64,000 nucleotides of DNA, taken from Viscum album. Taxonomy: Eukaryota > Streptophyta > Magnoliopsida > Santalales > Viscaceae. Below the pieces are notes generated by a model. That model was not told the DNA's origin. It saw only the letters and a program-made list of their open reading frames with translations, and ran no database searches. Location of the stretch: NCBI GenBank assembly GCA_963277665.1, contig OY728142.1, positions 6,400,001 through 6,464,000 on the forward strand, written 5' to 3'. This document shows, piece after piece, positions 1-11,127 of this stretch. The position numbers and the translations under genes are program-made. The number at the start of each line of letters is the position of its first letter. The stretch's first letter is position 1.

Positions 1-967
1 ATGATTCAAAATAATTAAATGAAGAGGGTATAAGATAGATCGATTATTAAAAGACTACTCGTCCATGGGTGGCGTAATCATCGTAGAAGCGTTTTGCATG
101 TGTATAGGTTTATAATGGGTATAACCCAATAAAACTTCTACTAAAGAATTCCAGACCAAAGAGGAAGATTAATAGAAGAATAAATGTAAACAAAACATAA
201 GAAAATAGAAGAAATAAAATAATAACAAATAAGTTTATTACACAAACAAAAGCATTACAACATGAATGCGAAGGAGAAGGCTTCGTCGAAGGTATCCTTG
301 CTTCAAGAGCTACCCTTATTGAAATGGTTGGAGAATTGGAGTGGATCAACTTATCCTCTGATAAAAACTTCTCAATGCACGTCCCAACCCCAAAAAATGA
401 GAAAACACAAATTTATAGAGTAGTGGGGAGGCTTGGTTCAAAGTGGTTTCAAGTGTGAATGGGGAATCTCGACTAAATATTTTATTCCAACTTGCACTGC
501 CCGTTTGACCACCAAAACGCATGAATTGGCCATCCTTTCAGAAGAATCATATTTTCGGATATGGGCCCTCTATCTTCTATAAACATTTGAGCTCAATCCA
601 AGCCCACATTAAATAGTTATAGCCGAAATACAGAAGCCTCTCCATTCTGGTGTGTCCAGACCACCTTGAACTTTATGGCCCAATTACTCTATACAAATGC
701 ATTATTTTTATCTAGTGTCCTGAATAAAAGATTTATCCCATATAGTAACAAACATAGTTACAGAATATTAAGTTAAAATAATTCAAATAAAAATATTTAT
801 GATTTAAATACTACAGTTATTTTAAAAGGGTGAAACTGGAATTTTCATCAAATATTCAAATGAATGATCTAATCCCAAATACATTATAATTAAACATATT
901 TAACACAATGTGAGGAAATTATATCATTTATTATCAATAAGATATTCGATATAATAGTGTTTTTTCA
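1..967 (-). repeat. Athila 3' LTR (partial, cut by window edge)
   Basis: It aligns with 9148-10117 of the other LTR with scattered substitutions and small indels. The inner boundary is ...TTTTTTCA at 967, followed at once by the pyrimidine run that is the PPT on the minus strand. The many differences from the partner LTR point to an old insertion. Confidence 0.9.
412..418 (-). promoter_or_regulatory. TATA box in Athila 3' LTR
   Basis: Minus-strand CTATAAA, at the place equivalent to 9561-9567 in the other LTR. Conservation in both copies supports a core promoter, though this copy would drive transcription out of the element. Confidence 0.5.
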
Positions 968-982
968 ACTCCCCCACACTTA
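968..982 (-). other. Polypurine tract of the Athila element
   Basis: On the minus strand this reads AGTGTGGGGGAGT, directly abutting the 3' LTR. Purine-rich tracts here prime plus-strand DNA synthesis, and this form is common in plant gypsy elements. Confidence 0.85.
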
Positions 983-2550
983 CCCTTTTTCAGTCCTGAG
1001 CAAAACCTCATATCAAGTAAACATCAATATCAAATCAAAACAAATTTTAAAACACATATCCTTGAGATCCGATAATTACACACCAAGAAACAAAAGATAT
1101 AATGCCTCATAAAAAATAATTATTTCAAGTTCTACATTTATATTATTCAATATATTTCCACTTCATTTATCCTCTCATGCACAAAACACTTACCTCGCTT
1201 GAATTTTCTCTTATCACACAAATATCAATTTTTTTGCAATGTATTTCTCATCCAAACTCCTACAAGGGTCACCATAGGCTTGATAAATTCCTACATCGCC
1301 ACCCAATTTGAGTTAAAGACATATGTTTATCATGAGTAATTTTCATGGTTTTTCTGTGGCTTTCGGTTGGTAGGATCAACGTGTGAAATATTCTGAGGCC
1401 GAATGAGGAGGGCTTGACTCTTTTTGAAGAAAAATTGCATTAATGTAATTTTCACTTAAATATGGTCTTCTCCTCAATCCCCATAGTATCAATTCATCTC
1501 TATCATCATGAAAAGTCATGGAAAGTTTACAACATTCATCATTTTAGCATAAAAATTTCAATCTTCTCAAACAAGATTTTCTTGAAATCTCCAGATAGGC
1601 ACAACTTTCCACCTCAATTAGAAGCTCCAAAAAACGCACAGCTTCACTTGTCATGAAAGCTCCAAAAAAGGCACAGCTTTCAATATAATGATTTTCTTCA
1701 GAAGAAAACACATCTATTCATAATTTAATTTTCCACCCAAAGTATCATAGAATATCGTAGTATAACACAACATAGCTTCCCCCACACTTCATCTCAACTA
1801 GATTATGCAATTTCATTTCAAGAGTTGGTTGGATAGGGAAAATTGGCTTGTGATGTTGCTAACCTAACAGGCTGTGCATGGATTATAAGGGCTACAAGGA
1901 TTAAATGTTCAAGGTAGGCCATTATAAAAATAGGATTCTTTGAAATAGGGGCTTTAATACCAAACAAATGCCTCAGTCCTTTAAATATAAGTACCTCAAA
2001 CCCTCAAGTTTTGACAGAAATAAATCCAATTCTGGTTAAATCAAGCATGGTTTGGTTCGCTCAATATGTGAGGTGAATGTAAAGAATATGAAAATAAAGG
2101 TTTAGAAGCCTCACAGGAAAGAGGTTTCAAATATAAAGACAATGATATGTGGCGTGGGATTCAAAATTCAATGTACTTTTCATGAAAGTAGTAGATATTT
2201 TAACTTGAAACAAAGTCATTTTCAGCATTCATTTAAGCTCAGTTTCATGGGATAAATTGTTTCACTCATTGATATGCATTTCAAAATTGTGATGAGAATC
2301 ATTTGTGCTCAAAAATTTAAAAAACACAAAGAAAATTGAAAAATAAAAACACACAATTTGAAAAACACACAATTTTTTTTAATCAGGAAAACAATTGATA
2401 TTACTAAACTAGAAGGTTCCCTCCCCCATACTTAAAATATTGCATTGTCCTAAATGTGAACCCATGAGATGATATATGCACATGAAATGCAGTATTTTTA
2501 AAAAGGACAAATAATATAATACTGAAAGGGTTGGGAACAGCCTGATGTGC
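983..2550 (-). other. Athila region between integrase and PPT, no intact ORF
   Basis: This 1.6 kb corresponds to the place where some Athila elements carry an extra (env-like) ORF. I see no sustained reading frame on either strand. It contains one short imperfect direct repeat with core AGCTCCAAAAAA(A/C)GCACAGCTT-like units at about 1622-1645 and 1659-1682, and A-rich runs near 2320-2390. Either the extra ORF is lost or it has decayed beyond recognition. Confidence 0.6.
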
Positions 2551-3964
2551 TCAAGTGATGATGGGGTCATGCAGTGTGATAAAATCCACTACATCAGTAC
2601 GAAATCCCCCAATGTATCTCTTCAAACGTTTCCCATTGACTATAAAGATCCTTCTTGTGTCCTCTTGTGTGATCTCCACTTCACCATAAGGGAAAAAATT
2701 AGATACAATATAAGGAACTAACCATCTGGAATGCAACTTACCAGGCATCAGCTTCTGTCATGAACTATAGAGAAGGAATTTCTCTCCAACATGAAACTCC
2801 ATTTGTTGGATCATTATATAATGATCTGATTTTGATATTTCCTTGTAGAGCCTTGAGTTCTCATATGAAGACAATCTAATCTCCTCAAGCTCTTGAATTT
2901 TCAGCTTCCTTTGGATTCCAGCTTGGGCCAAATCCATGTTGCATTTCTTTATAGTCCAATAAGCCTGATGCTCAACTTATACAGGGAGATGACACGCTCT
3001 CCAAAAAACAATCCGAAATGGGGACATACCAATGGGTGTTTTGTATGGTGTCCTATAAGCCCACAATGCATCATCCAAGTGCCTTCTCCAATATTTCCTA
3101 TTTGGCTGCACAGTTTTCTCCAAAATTTGTTTCAATTCCCAATTTGAAACCTCAGCCTGGCCATTTGTTTGAGGGTGGTATGGTGTTGAATTTTTGCGTG
3201 TCACCCCATACTTCCTAAGAAGGGAAGAAAAATTCCAATTGCATAAGTGTGTCCCTTGGTCACTAATGATGGCATTTGGTACTCCAAACCTGTAGAAAAT
3301 TTGAGCCTTGAAAAAATCTACTACAACAAGAGAATCGTCAGTCCTGGTGGCCTTGGCCTCCACCCATTTACTCACATAATCGACAACAACAAGGATATAT
3401 AAGAAACGAAATGAACTAGGAAAAGGACCCATAAAATCAATTCCCAAAACATCAAAAATATCACAAGAAAAAAATGGGTTGTTGGGGCATCTCGTGTCTC
3501 CTTGAAATGTTTCCTGTGTGTTGGAAATGAGAGCATTACTTACAAAACACATGGGAATCATGTAATAATCTAGGCCAATATAATGCAGATTATAAGACTT
3601 TTCTAGCAGTATGTTGGGGTCCAAAGTGTCCACTACAAGCAAGTGTATGACAGAAATCCAAAACAGACTAAAACTCATGATCGGGAACACACCTCCCAAT
3701 GACTTGGTCACTACACATGCGCCAGAGGTAAGGATCATCCCACACATAAAACCTAGACTCACTTTTTAATTTTTGGACTTGATGATTCTTAAAATTTGCT
3801 GGGATTTTAGAGGAAAAAATGTAATTAACTAAATCAGAATACCAAGGATGTGTACCTGAGATGGTATAGAGATGCTCATCGGGGAAAGTGTCCCAAAGTG
3901 GTACCTGGTCTAAGGTGTCACCCTCTGGTGTGTGAGTAAGCCTACTCATGTGGTCCGCCACCAA
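2551..3964 (-). pseudogene. Athila integrase, broken
   Basis: The product would insert the cDNA into host DNA. In the 261-codon open part (3762-2977) the DDE catalytic set is visible: D109 in GIDFMGP, D168 in IISDQGTH and E204 in NGQAE, with 35 residues between the last two. The N-terminal part lies in another frame (3964-3668, containing PDHEF), so a frameshift separates them. A stop follows HLPV at 2977, after which the C-terminal part continues in frame to 2551, with GKLHSRWLVPYIV and VNGKRLKRYIGG, the usual Athila tail. The catalytic triad survives but the reading frame does not. Confidence 0.9.
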
Positions 3965-5466
3965 GTTTTCTGACCCCTTCTTGTCCTTTATCTCGATATC
4001 AAAATCTTGAAGAAGGAGAATCCAACGAATAAGTCATGGATTGTCATCTGGCTTCTTTAGGAGGTACCTCAAAGCTGCATGGTCATAAAAAACAACTACA
4101 TTAGATCCCAATAAATATGAACGAAGTTATCTAAAGAAAATATAACAGCAATAAATTCCTTTTCTATCATGGTGTAGTTTTATTGGGTAGAATCCAATGT
4201 CCTCGATGCATACAAAATCACATGTGAACGTCCCTCTCCCCTCTGAGATAAGACAGCTCCAACCGCAAAGATGGATGCATCACACATAAGCTCAAATGGA
4301 AGGTCCCACCGTGGGGGTTGTATGATCAGTAGAGTGGTCATACACTTCTTTAGCTCATCAAATGATACACTGCATGAATCATCAAAATTGAATTCAATAT
4401 CTTTTTGAAGCAATCGAGATAAGGGTAGAGCGATGTTACTAAAATCTTTGATGAAGCATTGATAAAATCTAGTATGTCCAAGGGATGATCGAACATCGAT
4501 CACACATGTAGGATATGGCATGGATGAAATAATTTCTACCTTATATTTATCAACTTCAATTCCATGTTGTGAGACTATATGACCTAAGACAATTCCATTT
4601 TCTACCATGAAATGACATTTTTTAAAATTTAAGACCAGATATTTCTCAATACAACGATGCAACACATCACCCAATCTAGAGAGAAATTCATCAAATGAGG
4701 ATCCATAAACTATAAAATCATCCATAAATACCTCCATTCAGTTCTCAATGAAATCTGAGAAAATACTCACCATGCATCTCTGGAAGGTACCTGGGGCATT
4801 GCAATGTCCAAATGGCATCCTTCAGTAAGCAAAGGTACTGAATGGGTAGGTGAATGTCGTCTTCTCCTGGTCCTCTGCTGCAATGGGAACCTGAAAATAG
4901 CCAGAAAATCCATCCAAGAAACAATAGTGTGTCTTCCCAGCTAGTGTATCAAGATTCTGATCAATAAATGGGAGGGGGAAACGGTCTTTACAAGTGGAAT
5001 CATTTAGTTTCCTATAATCAATACACACACACTAACTGTTTTGTACCCTCGTTGGAACTAACTCATCTTTCTCATTTTTTATAACAGTGAAACCAGTTTT
5101 CTTTGGTACAACCTGGACAGGGCTAACCCATTGTGAGTCACAAATATGGTAAATTATACCTGTCTTGAGCAATTTTTCAACCTCTTTTTTAACAACCTCC
5201 AGAAGGGTTGGATTGAGTCTCCTTTGTGGCTGCCTAATCGGTTTAGCCCCATCCTCCAAGAGAATCCTATGCATGCAAATGGATGGGTTAATACCTAATA
5301 TGTCTGCCAATGTCCAACCAATTTCCCTAATGTTATCTCTCAAAAGATTCAAAAGTTTTTCTTCATGTTCAAAAGAGAGATTGTTAGCAATGATAACAGG
5401 TAATCTATCACCACTCAGAAAGTATGCATATTTAAGATTTGGGGGCAATGGCTTGAGTTCCAATGT
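3965..5466 (-). pseudogene. Athila reverse transcriptase and RNase H, broken
   Basis: The RT part shows CIDYRKLND, YCFLDGFSGYFQVPIA, and FMDDF in place of the YxDD catalytic box. In-frame stops occur at 5034-5032 (before CVCIDYRKL), after FAY near 4821, and just before MEVFMDDF near 4738; no frameshift is needed between these. RNase H follows, with the CDAS acidic residue near 4285 and a downstream EKE; more lesions lie between 4180 and 3965, ending with VADHMSRL. The enzyme would copy element RNA into DNA and degrade the RNA strand. Confidence 0.9.
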
Positions 5467-6622
5467 GGGGGGGGTGATGTATGGATGGATAAATTGATGC
5501 AAAAGACATATCTGCACAATGAACATCAGTATCAGAATAAAAATCATCAAAATGAGAAAATAATGCATCAAATCCATCAGCATACTCAACATCCATGTTA
5601 TAATTAGATTTCACATGATCAAAATCAGAATATGATTCCATTTCAAAATCAAATCTTAGAGAGTCTTGTTCATTAGAAATAGGTGTGGAAGATATCTTAG
5701 ACATTAAATCAGAACCAATACTCATAATCTCCCTAAGCATAGGACAATAAAATTCCATGGTGTTTTTACATGGTGGTTCAAAATGGGAGATAACAAATGC
5801 AGAGTGATCCTCTGAGGGGTACTTCATGGAATCCATAACATTAAATATCACAACTTCATCCCCAAATTCCATGGAAAGTGTACCCTCATTGACATTTATG
5901 ATAGTTTTTGCAGTTTTGAGGAAGGGACTACCTAAGATAATGGGGGCATGAGAACTTACCTGATCATCCTCCATTTTGAGAACATAGAATTCTACTGGAA
6001 AGATCATGTCTCTTAACCAGAAAAGTACATCCTCAAGAACTCCTACTGGATATGTTGTAGCTCTATTTGCCAATTTCACCACTACTCTCATTGGCTTCAA
6101 CTCACCAACCTGTAAAATAGAGAATAAAGAGTGAGGCATCACATTTATGGAAGCTCCCAAATCACAAAGTGTATCAGAAAAGTGAAACTCTCCTATGATG
6201 CATGGGATGGTGAATGTCCCCAGACCCTTGCACTTTGACGGCATTGGTAGAGTTGGTGTAATGAGTGCTGACACATTCCTTCCAAGATTGATCCTCTCAT
6301 CTCCATTGAGCCCTCTTCGATTGGTGCAGAGTTCTTTTAAGAATTTGGCATACCTTGGGATTTTTTTTATGGCATCAAGTGGAGGGATATTGATCTCATC
6401 ACACTTGAATGTGTCCAAAACCTCCTTTTGCATTGCTTCTTCAGCCATCTTCTTGGTTTGAACAACCCTTTTTGGAAAAGGAAGGTGTTTAGGAGGAACA
6501 TCATAAATCTTTTTCTTAACATTATCTTTCTCTTTGGATTTGTCATTAGTTGGTATGGAATGTTGCTTCTCTAGGGTTGAGGTGAATATCGGTGGAATTG
6601 TAGGTACAAATGTATCATTCAT
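5467..6622 (-). pseudogene. Athila protease region, with frameshift to RT
   Basis: This 396-codon frame begins at 6622 after the gag tail. The aspartic protease active site is DLGASINVMP at about residues 154-163. Downstream the frame is lost in a run of eight G on the plus strand (5467-5474). The sequence after the run matches family proteins in a different frame (LELKPLPPNLKYAYF), so a homopolymer slip separates protease from RT. The protease would cleave the Gag-Pol polyprotein. Confidence 0.88.
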
Positions 6623-6639
6623 TTTCTAACCACTTTTCA

Positions 6640-7950
6640 ATGTGATGGCACTAACATTCCCCTTTGGATTTAGAGTGGGTTGGGAGTGTAGATTTCCATT
6701 ATTCTTACTTACAAGTTCATGGAGGGCGGTGGCAATCTGGCTCATTTGAGTCTTCAACTCCCTCAGCTCTGAACCTTGACTTTTCAGCTCATTATGTTGA
6801 TTAAGAACAATTTTCTAAAAATGGTCATCAGTGTTATAATATACCTTTGATGGGGAATTCCCTTTTTGATGGCTTGTTGATGCTTGAGATTCAAATCTCC
6901 TTTGGGGTTTTTGGAATCCCAGCTGGTAAGGTTGAGGCTGCTGGAAGTTTTGTTGAAAAGGGTCCCTTTGTTGTTGTCCAGAGCCACACCTCATGTCCGA
7001 TTGATACTTCCACCCTTGGTTGTATATTGGATCAAACTTCTTTTGGGGATATGTTTTTTGTTGTTTCTACTGATATTGTCTCCCAAGGAACACTGCTGCA
7101 CAATATTCGGTTTCTTGTAGTTGTGGGAAACAGTCAGTTGGGTGTCTTGTCTCAGTGGAAATACCACAAGGCCTTGAAGGAGGGGGATGGGATGTCTTCT
7201 GTGCCAAAGCAATCTGTCTCACCATAGTTGTCAATTATTCCAACTAGGTATCAATCAAATGACTTTTAAGAGAAGATGGACTTACCCGATGTACTCCCCT
7301 GACATGTGGTGTACCTCTATCACCAAATTGTGGGGAGTTTTGGGCCATTTTGTCAATCAACGCATGTGCAGCTATTGGTGTCTTGTCCACCACTTCTCCT
7401 CCAGCTACAACATCCACCATTCTTCTCTCCATAAGTGTGAGTCCTTCATAAAAGTATTGGATGAGGATTTGCTCACTGATTTGGTGATGTGGACAGCTTG
7501 CACACAACTTCTGGAATTTCTCATAGTACTCATACATTTACTCCCCTTGTGCTTGCTTGATCCCCGAGATCTCTTTATTAATGGAAGTAGTCCTCGATGA
7601 TAGAAAAAATCTCTGCAAGAAAAGACATTTCAAAACATTCCAACATGTTACATCTTCAGGTTGTAAATAGTACATCCAATCCTTTGTAGCTCCATCAAGT
7701 GAAAATTGGAATGCTCTTAATTTGATTTGATCTTCAAAGACATTTCTAGGTGTTAGGGTTGAGCAAACCACATTAAATTCTTTCAAATGTTTATTGGTAT
7801 CCTCACCAGAGAGGCCATGAAACTTTGGAAGTAAGTGAATTAACCCAGATTTGAGTTCAAAGTCTGATTCGAGATTTGGGTAAGCAATACAATTTGGTTT
7901 ATAGTTAATATCAGGTGCATCCAATTCTCGAATGGTTCTATTAAGTTAAT
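6640..7950 (-). pseudogene. Athila gag, broken
   Basis: The capsid part is clear: LKSGLIHLLPKFHGLSGED, then HLKEFNVVCSTL, then CASCPHHQISEQILIQYF. A stop at 7540-7538 splits it in frame, giving open pieces of 128 and 97 codons. The probable true N-terminus lies slightly upstream of 7924, because RTIREL precedes the first ATG in frame. The C-terminal Gln/Pro-rich linker (IYNQGW, QQNFQQPQPY) reads through about 7030-6840. Gag forms the virus-like particle that packages the RNA. Confidence 0.88.
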
Positions 7951-8360
7951 TTACATTATTTTAATCCATTGGTTCTTATTTTATGGTTTAATTTGAATGG
8001 CTTCCAATTTCAGTGCTCTGATATTGGATTAAATCTCCAACTGGTTGAATGTTGAAACTTCCCGTAGACTGAGAATGTTTGATTCGTGCCCTAAGGCTAC
8101 ATTCAATCTCAGGGTCAAGATCTAAGAGATCCTCAGGATTAGTTTGTTTCATAAATCAATTAAATATGAAAATAAGGAAATTGAACCATAGTAAAATAAA
8201 AATTATAAGTTTGAGTTGATGGTCTAAAAATAAGTAGAAGAAAATAAAAGAAGAAAAAGAAAAAAGAAATCAGGTTGGGTAAAGAAGGAAGAAAGAAGAG
8301 AGGAAGAGAATAAAATGTAAAATAAAATAAATACCTCTAATTGGTTGAAATAATTACTTG
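7951..8360 (-). other. Athila 5' untranslated leader, no ORF
   Basis: About 0.4 kb between PBS and gag. It is A/G-rich on the plus strand at 8225-8335, hence pyrimidine-rich in the transcript. No coding signal is seen. Confidence 0.6.
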
Positions 8361-8380
8361 CCTCCCTAGAAACAGTGCCA
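8361..8380 (-). other. Primer binding site of the Athila element
   Basis: The minus strand reads TGGCACTGTTTCTAGGGAGG, three bases inside the 5' LTR. It resembles a diverged form of the PBS usually found in Athila elements (TGGCGCCGTTGCCGGGGA, from memory of the family). It is not the Met-type site used by elements 2-5. Confidence 0.7.
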
Positions 8381-8383
8381 ATT

Positions 8384-10117
8384 TGAAAGAGCGCTGTCAT
8401 GGGCACCCTCAAATGATTAGTGTGATTTTGGGGTACTTAGGTGCAGCAGAGTGGCTGACCAAGGTCGTCTCTCAAAGGAGGAAGTGAATTTAACAACTTA
8501 TTAAATGTATTCTAAAAATAAAATAGAATAGAATTAAAACACAAGTTTAAAGGATGGGGTTGTTCATATTTTATAAATCTAGAAGAATTTTTCTGGAAGA
8601 AGATTGTAATTTTTATTTGTTTTTTGTTTTAAAATGAAGTTTGATTAAAAAGACACAACAAGAATATGTTTTTTTAGAAAATATTTTAAAAGGCATAATT
8701 GATCTAACTCTACCTATTAATTTACTTATTAATCATTATCATTTAAATTGATATCCACTTAATTATGATCCCCTAATTTGTTAACCCTCAAACCCTAAGA
8801 GAGTTATCTTACCCACAAAGATGAAATTACTTAAACCCTAGGCTAGCTTCGGAACATGCAATCTCAGCACCCAGCATTGATTGTTGTTCTAAGGTTAGAT
8901 TATGGTCAGTAGTTAATTAGAGAACATATACATTCTGGAAATGAGGATGAATTGTGTTTAGGGTTTATATTTGAACTCTACAAATTTATCCCGTGTGGTC
9001 TTGTATTACCGATTAAGATCACGCTCTCACAATTTGCACAAAATCTCGACCTCGTGTTTTTTTGTGTTAATTGTTCAATTGCTTTCTTAGTTTCTTACAA
9101 TTTAAAAAAACAATTCATGGATCATATTAAATTAATTACAGTACCTCAATGATTCAAAATAATTAAATTAAGATTGTAGAAGATAGATCGATTACTAAAA
9201 GACTACTCTTCCATGGGTGGCGTAATCATCGTAGAAGCGTTTTGCATGTGCAATGGTTTATAATGGGTATAACCCAATAACGCTTCTACTCAAGAATTCC
9301 AGACCAAAGAGGAAGATTAAGAGAAGAATAAATTCAAACAAAACAATATAAAATAGAAGAAATAAAAGAATAACAATGAATTTTATTACACAAACAAAAG
9401 CATTACAGGACGAAGGAGAAGGAGAAGGCTTTGTCGAAGGGATCCTTACTTCAAGAGCTTCCCTTATTGAAATGGGTGGAGAATTTGAGTGGATCCACTT
9501 CTCCGCTTCCCTAAACTTCCCAATTCACGTCCAAATCCCAACAAATGATAAAAACTCCAATTTATAGAGTGTTGGGGAGGCTAGGTTCAAAGTGGTTTCA
9601 AGTGTGAATGGGGAATCTCGGCCAAATATTTTATTCCAAAATGAACCGACCTTTTGACCACAAAAATGCTTGAATTGGCCGGCCTTCCAGAAGTATCATA
9701 TGTGAGTATATGGGTCCTATATCTCCTATAAATATTTGGGCTCAATCCAAGCCCAGATGAAAGAGTTATGGCCAAAATACAAAATATTATCTATTCTGGC
9801 ATGTCCAGCCCACCTTTAACTTTATGGCCCAATTACTCCATCCAAATGCATTCTTGTTATCTAGTGTCCTGAATAAAAGTTATATACCATGAATTAAGGA
9901 ACATAGTTGCAAAATATTAAGTTCAAATAATTCAAATAATATATATTTATGATTTAAATACTACAGTGATTTTAAAAGAGTAAAACTATAATTTTCATCA
10001 AATATTCAAATGAATGATCTAATCCAAAATACTTTCTAATTAAACATATTTAACACAATGAGAGGAAATTATATCATTTATTATCAATAAAATATTCAAT
10101 ATAATAGTGTTTTATCA
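8384..10117 (-). repeat. Athila 5' LTR (complete)
   Basis: It begins TGAAAGAGCG and ends TTTTATCA on the plus strand, 1734 bp. The left boundary is fixed by the adjacent PBS and the right boundary by comparison with the other LTR end at 967. The base order after 10117 (ACCTC) is a candidate target duplication, but the partner lies outside the window. Confidence 0.88.
9561..9567 (-). promoter_or_regulatory. TATA box in Athila 5' LTR
   Basis: CTATAAA on the minus strand, conserved at the same place in the other LTR (412-418). Transcription would start about 30 nt further left and run through R-U5 into gag. Confidence 0.55.
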
Positions 10118-10812
10118 ACCTCCCAAGGGACTTTGAAATTAAATCGTGCAAACTTGGAGGGTCACACAGGAAAAGGGGTTGTAGAGCAAAGGGGTTCATA
10201 GAAGGAAGCCTCCTGAAGCTCTGATGATCCATATAGTGGAGCGGCTTCGCGAAGGGGTATGCTTCGCAAAGTGAAGTGGGAAAGCCTAGGCATAGGGAAT
10301 AGGTGCATATGGAATGTGATTCACGAAGTGGAAAGGATTTCATGGAGCAGGGTTTGCGAAGCAAGGGTGCCCTGCGTAGCGTAGCACTGTGAAGCGATGT
10401 GATTCGTGAAGCACAGTTACCATGCCTTGGAATGTGGGTTACATGACCATGGAGGGTACTTCTCGAATCATAAGTGCTCTATGAATACCTGAGTCCCCTT
10501 GTTTATCCCCTTCCTTTACGGTGGACAGTGGGCTCTACTAAGGGAATCCCTCTTTGAAGTGGGGTTGAATTTAAGCAAATGGAAATGAACTTCGCAATGC
10601 TAAAGAACCTTGAACTGATCATGGTTCGTAGAGAAAAAATTGCTTTGTGATTTGAGAGCTATGAAGGCAGAAATTCGGAGGATCCATACGTTGGACTCGA
10701 GGGGAGCCCGGTATTTATAGGCAAGAGGCATCGTAAAGTATATATTTCTTAGCATGAAGACATGTGTAATTTTTTCATAATCGTGGAACCTCCTGGCTCC
10801 TTGCTCCATGGT
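10118..10812. other. Old background, rich in GCGAAG/CTTCGC half-sites, no gene
   Basis: GC content is visibly higher than in the LTRs around it. Between 10240 and 10420 variants of CTTCGCGAAG and its halves recur many times (cgcgaag, cttcgc, ttcacgaag, gcgaagc, ttcgtgaag). No supported ORF. Similar short motifs recur after the element 2 insertion (21613-22180), so the two parts are pieces of one interrupted sequence. Confidence 0.6.
10712..10719 (-). promoter_or_regulatory. Candidate TATA box, leftward
   Basis: TATAAATA on the minus strand, followed by CCGGGC. It mirrors the TATAAATA at 21917-21924 on the plus strand; with element 2 removed the two are about 0.7 kb apart and point away from each other. 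No transcript can be shown. Confidence 0.35.
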
Positions 10813-11127
10813 GGCATCGCAAACGTCAAATCCAATCATAGAGACTCCAAAATATTTTCTCCTCAACGACTTCACGAATGTTAAATCCAATTATGGAGCC
10901 TCCTACCTCCTTGCTCCGCGGAGGCTTCGCAAACTTCAAATTCGATCGCAGAGCCTCCCGCATCCTTGCTCTATGACGGCTTCGCGAATGTCAAATCCGA
11001 TCATGGAGCCTACCACCTCCTAGATCCATGGAGGCTTCACAAAGGCCAAATCCGATCATGGAGCCTCCATCCACCTTGCATTGCAGCGGCTTTTCGAACT
11101 CAAAATCTGATTATGGAGCCTCTCGTC
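10813..11127 (+). repeat. 55-bp tandem repeat array, about 5.7 copies
   Basis: Copies start with GGCTTCGC-like sequence at 10813, 10868, 10923, 10978, 11033 and 11088, exactly 55 bp apart each time. Each carries a shared core of the form TCAAATCCGATCATGGAGCC about 13 bp in. Substitutions are frequent but there are no indels. The sixth copy is cut at 11127 by the insertion of element 2. Confidence 0.88.

Larger units (their letters stand above)
1..10117 (-). mobile_element. Athila-lineage Ty3/gypsy LTR retrotransposon, left end outside window
   Basis: The first 967 bases match 9148-10117 closely, so two LTRs bracket an internal region read on the minus strand. Order in the sense direction: right (5') LTR 8384-10117, PBS, gag, protease, RT, RNase H, integrase, a long non-coding stretch, PPT, left (3') LTR. 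The gag, the DLGASINVMP protease motif, the FMDD reverse transcriptase motif and the integrase core all resemble plant Athila polyproteins (family knowledge). No chromodomain is seen. All coding parts carry stops or frameshifts, so the copy is dead. The left LTR should start about 760 bases before the window, so its target duplication cannot be checked. Confidence 0.93.

Noticed and set aside
983..2550. Env-like third ORF in the Athila element
   Set aside because: The position is right, but no frame longer than about 65 codons and no signal or membrane pattern could be followed.
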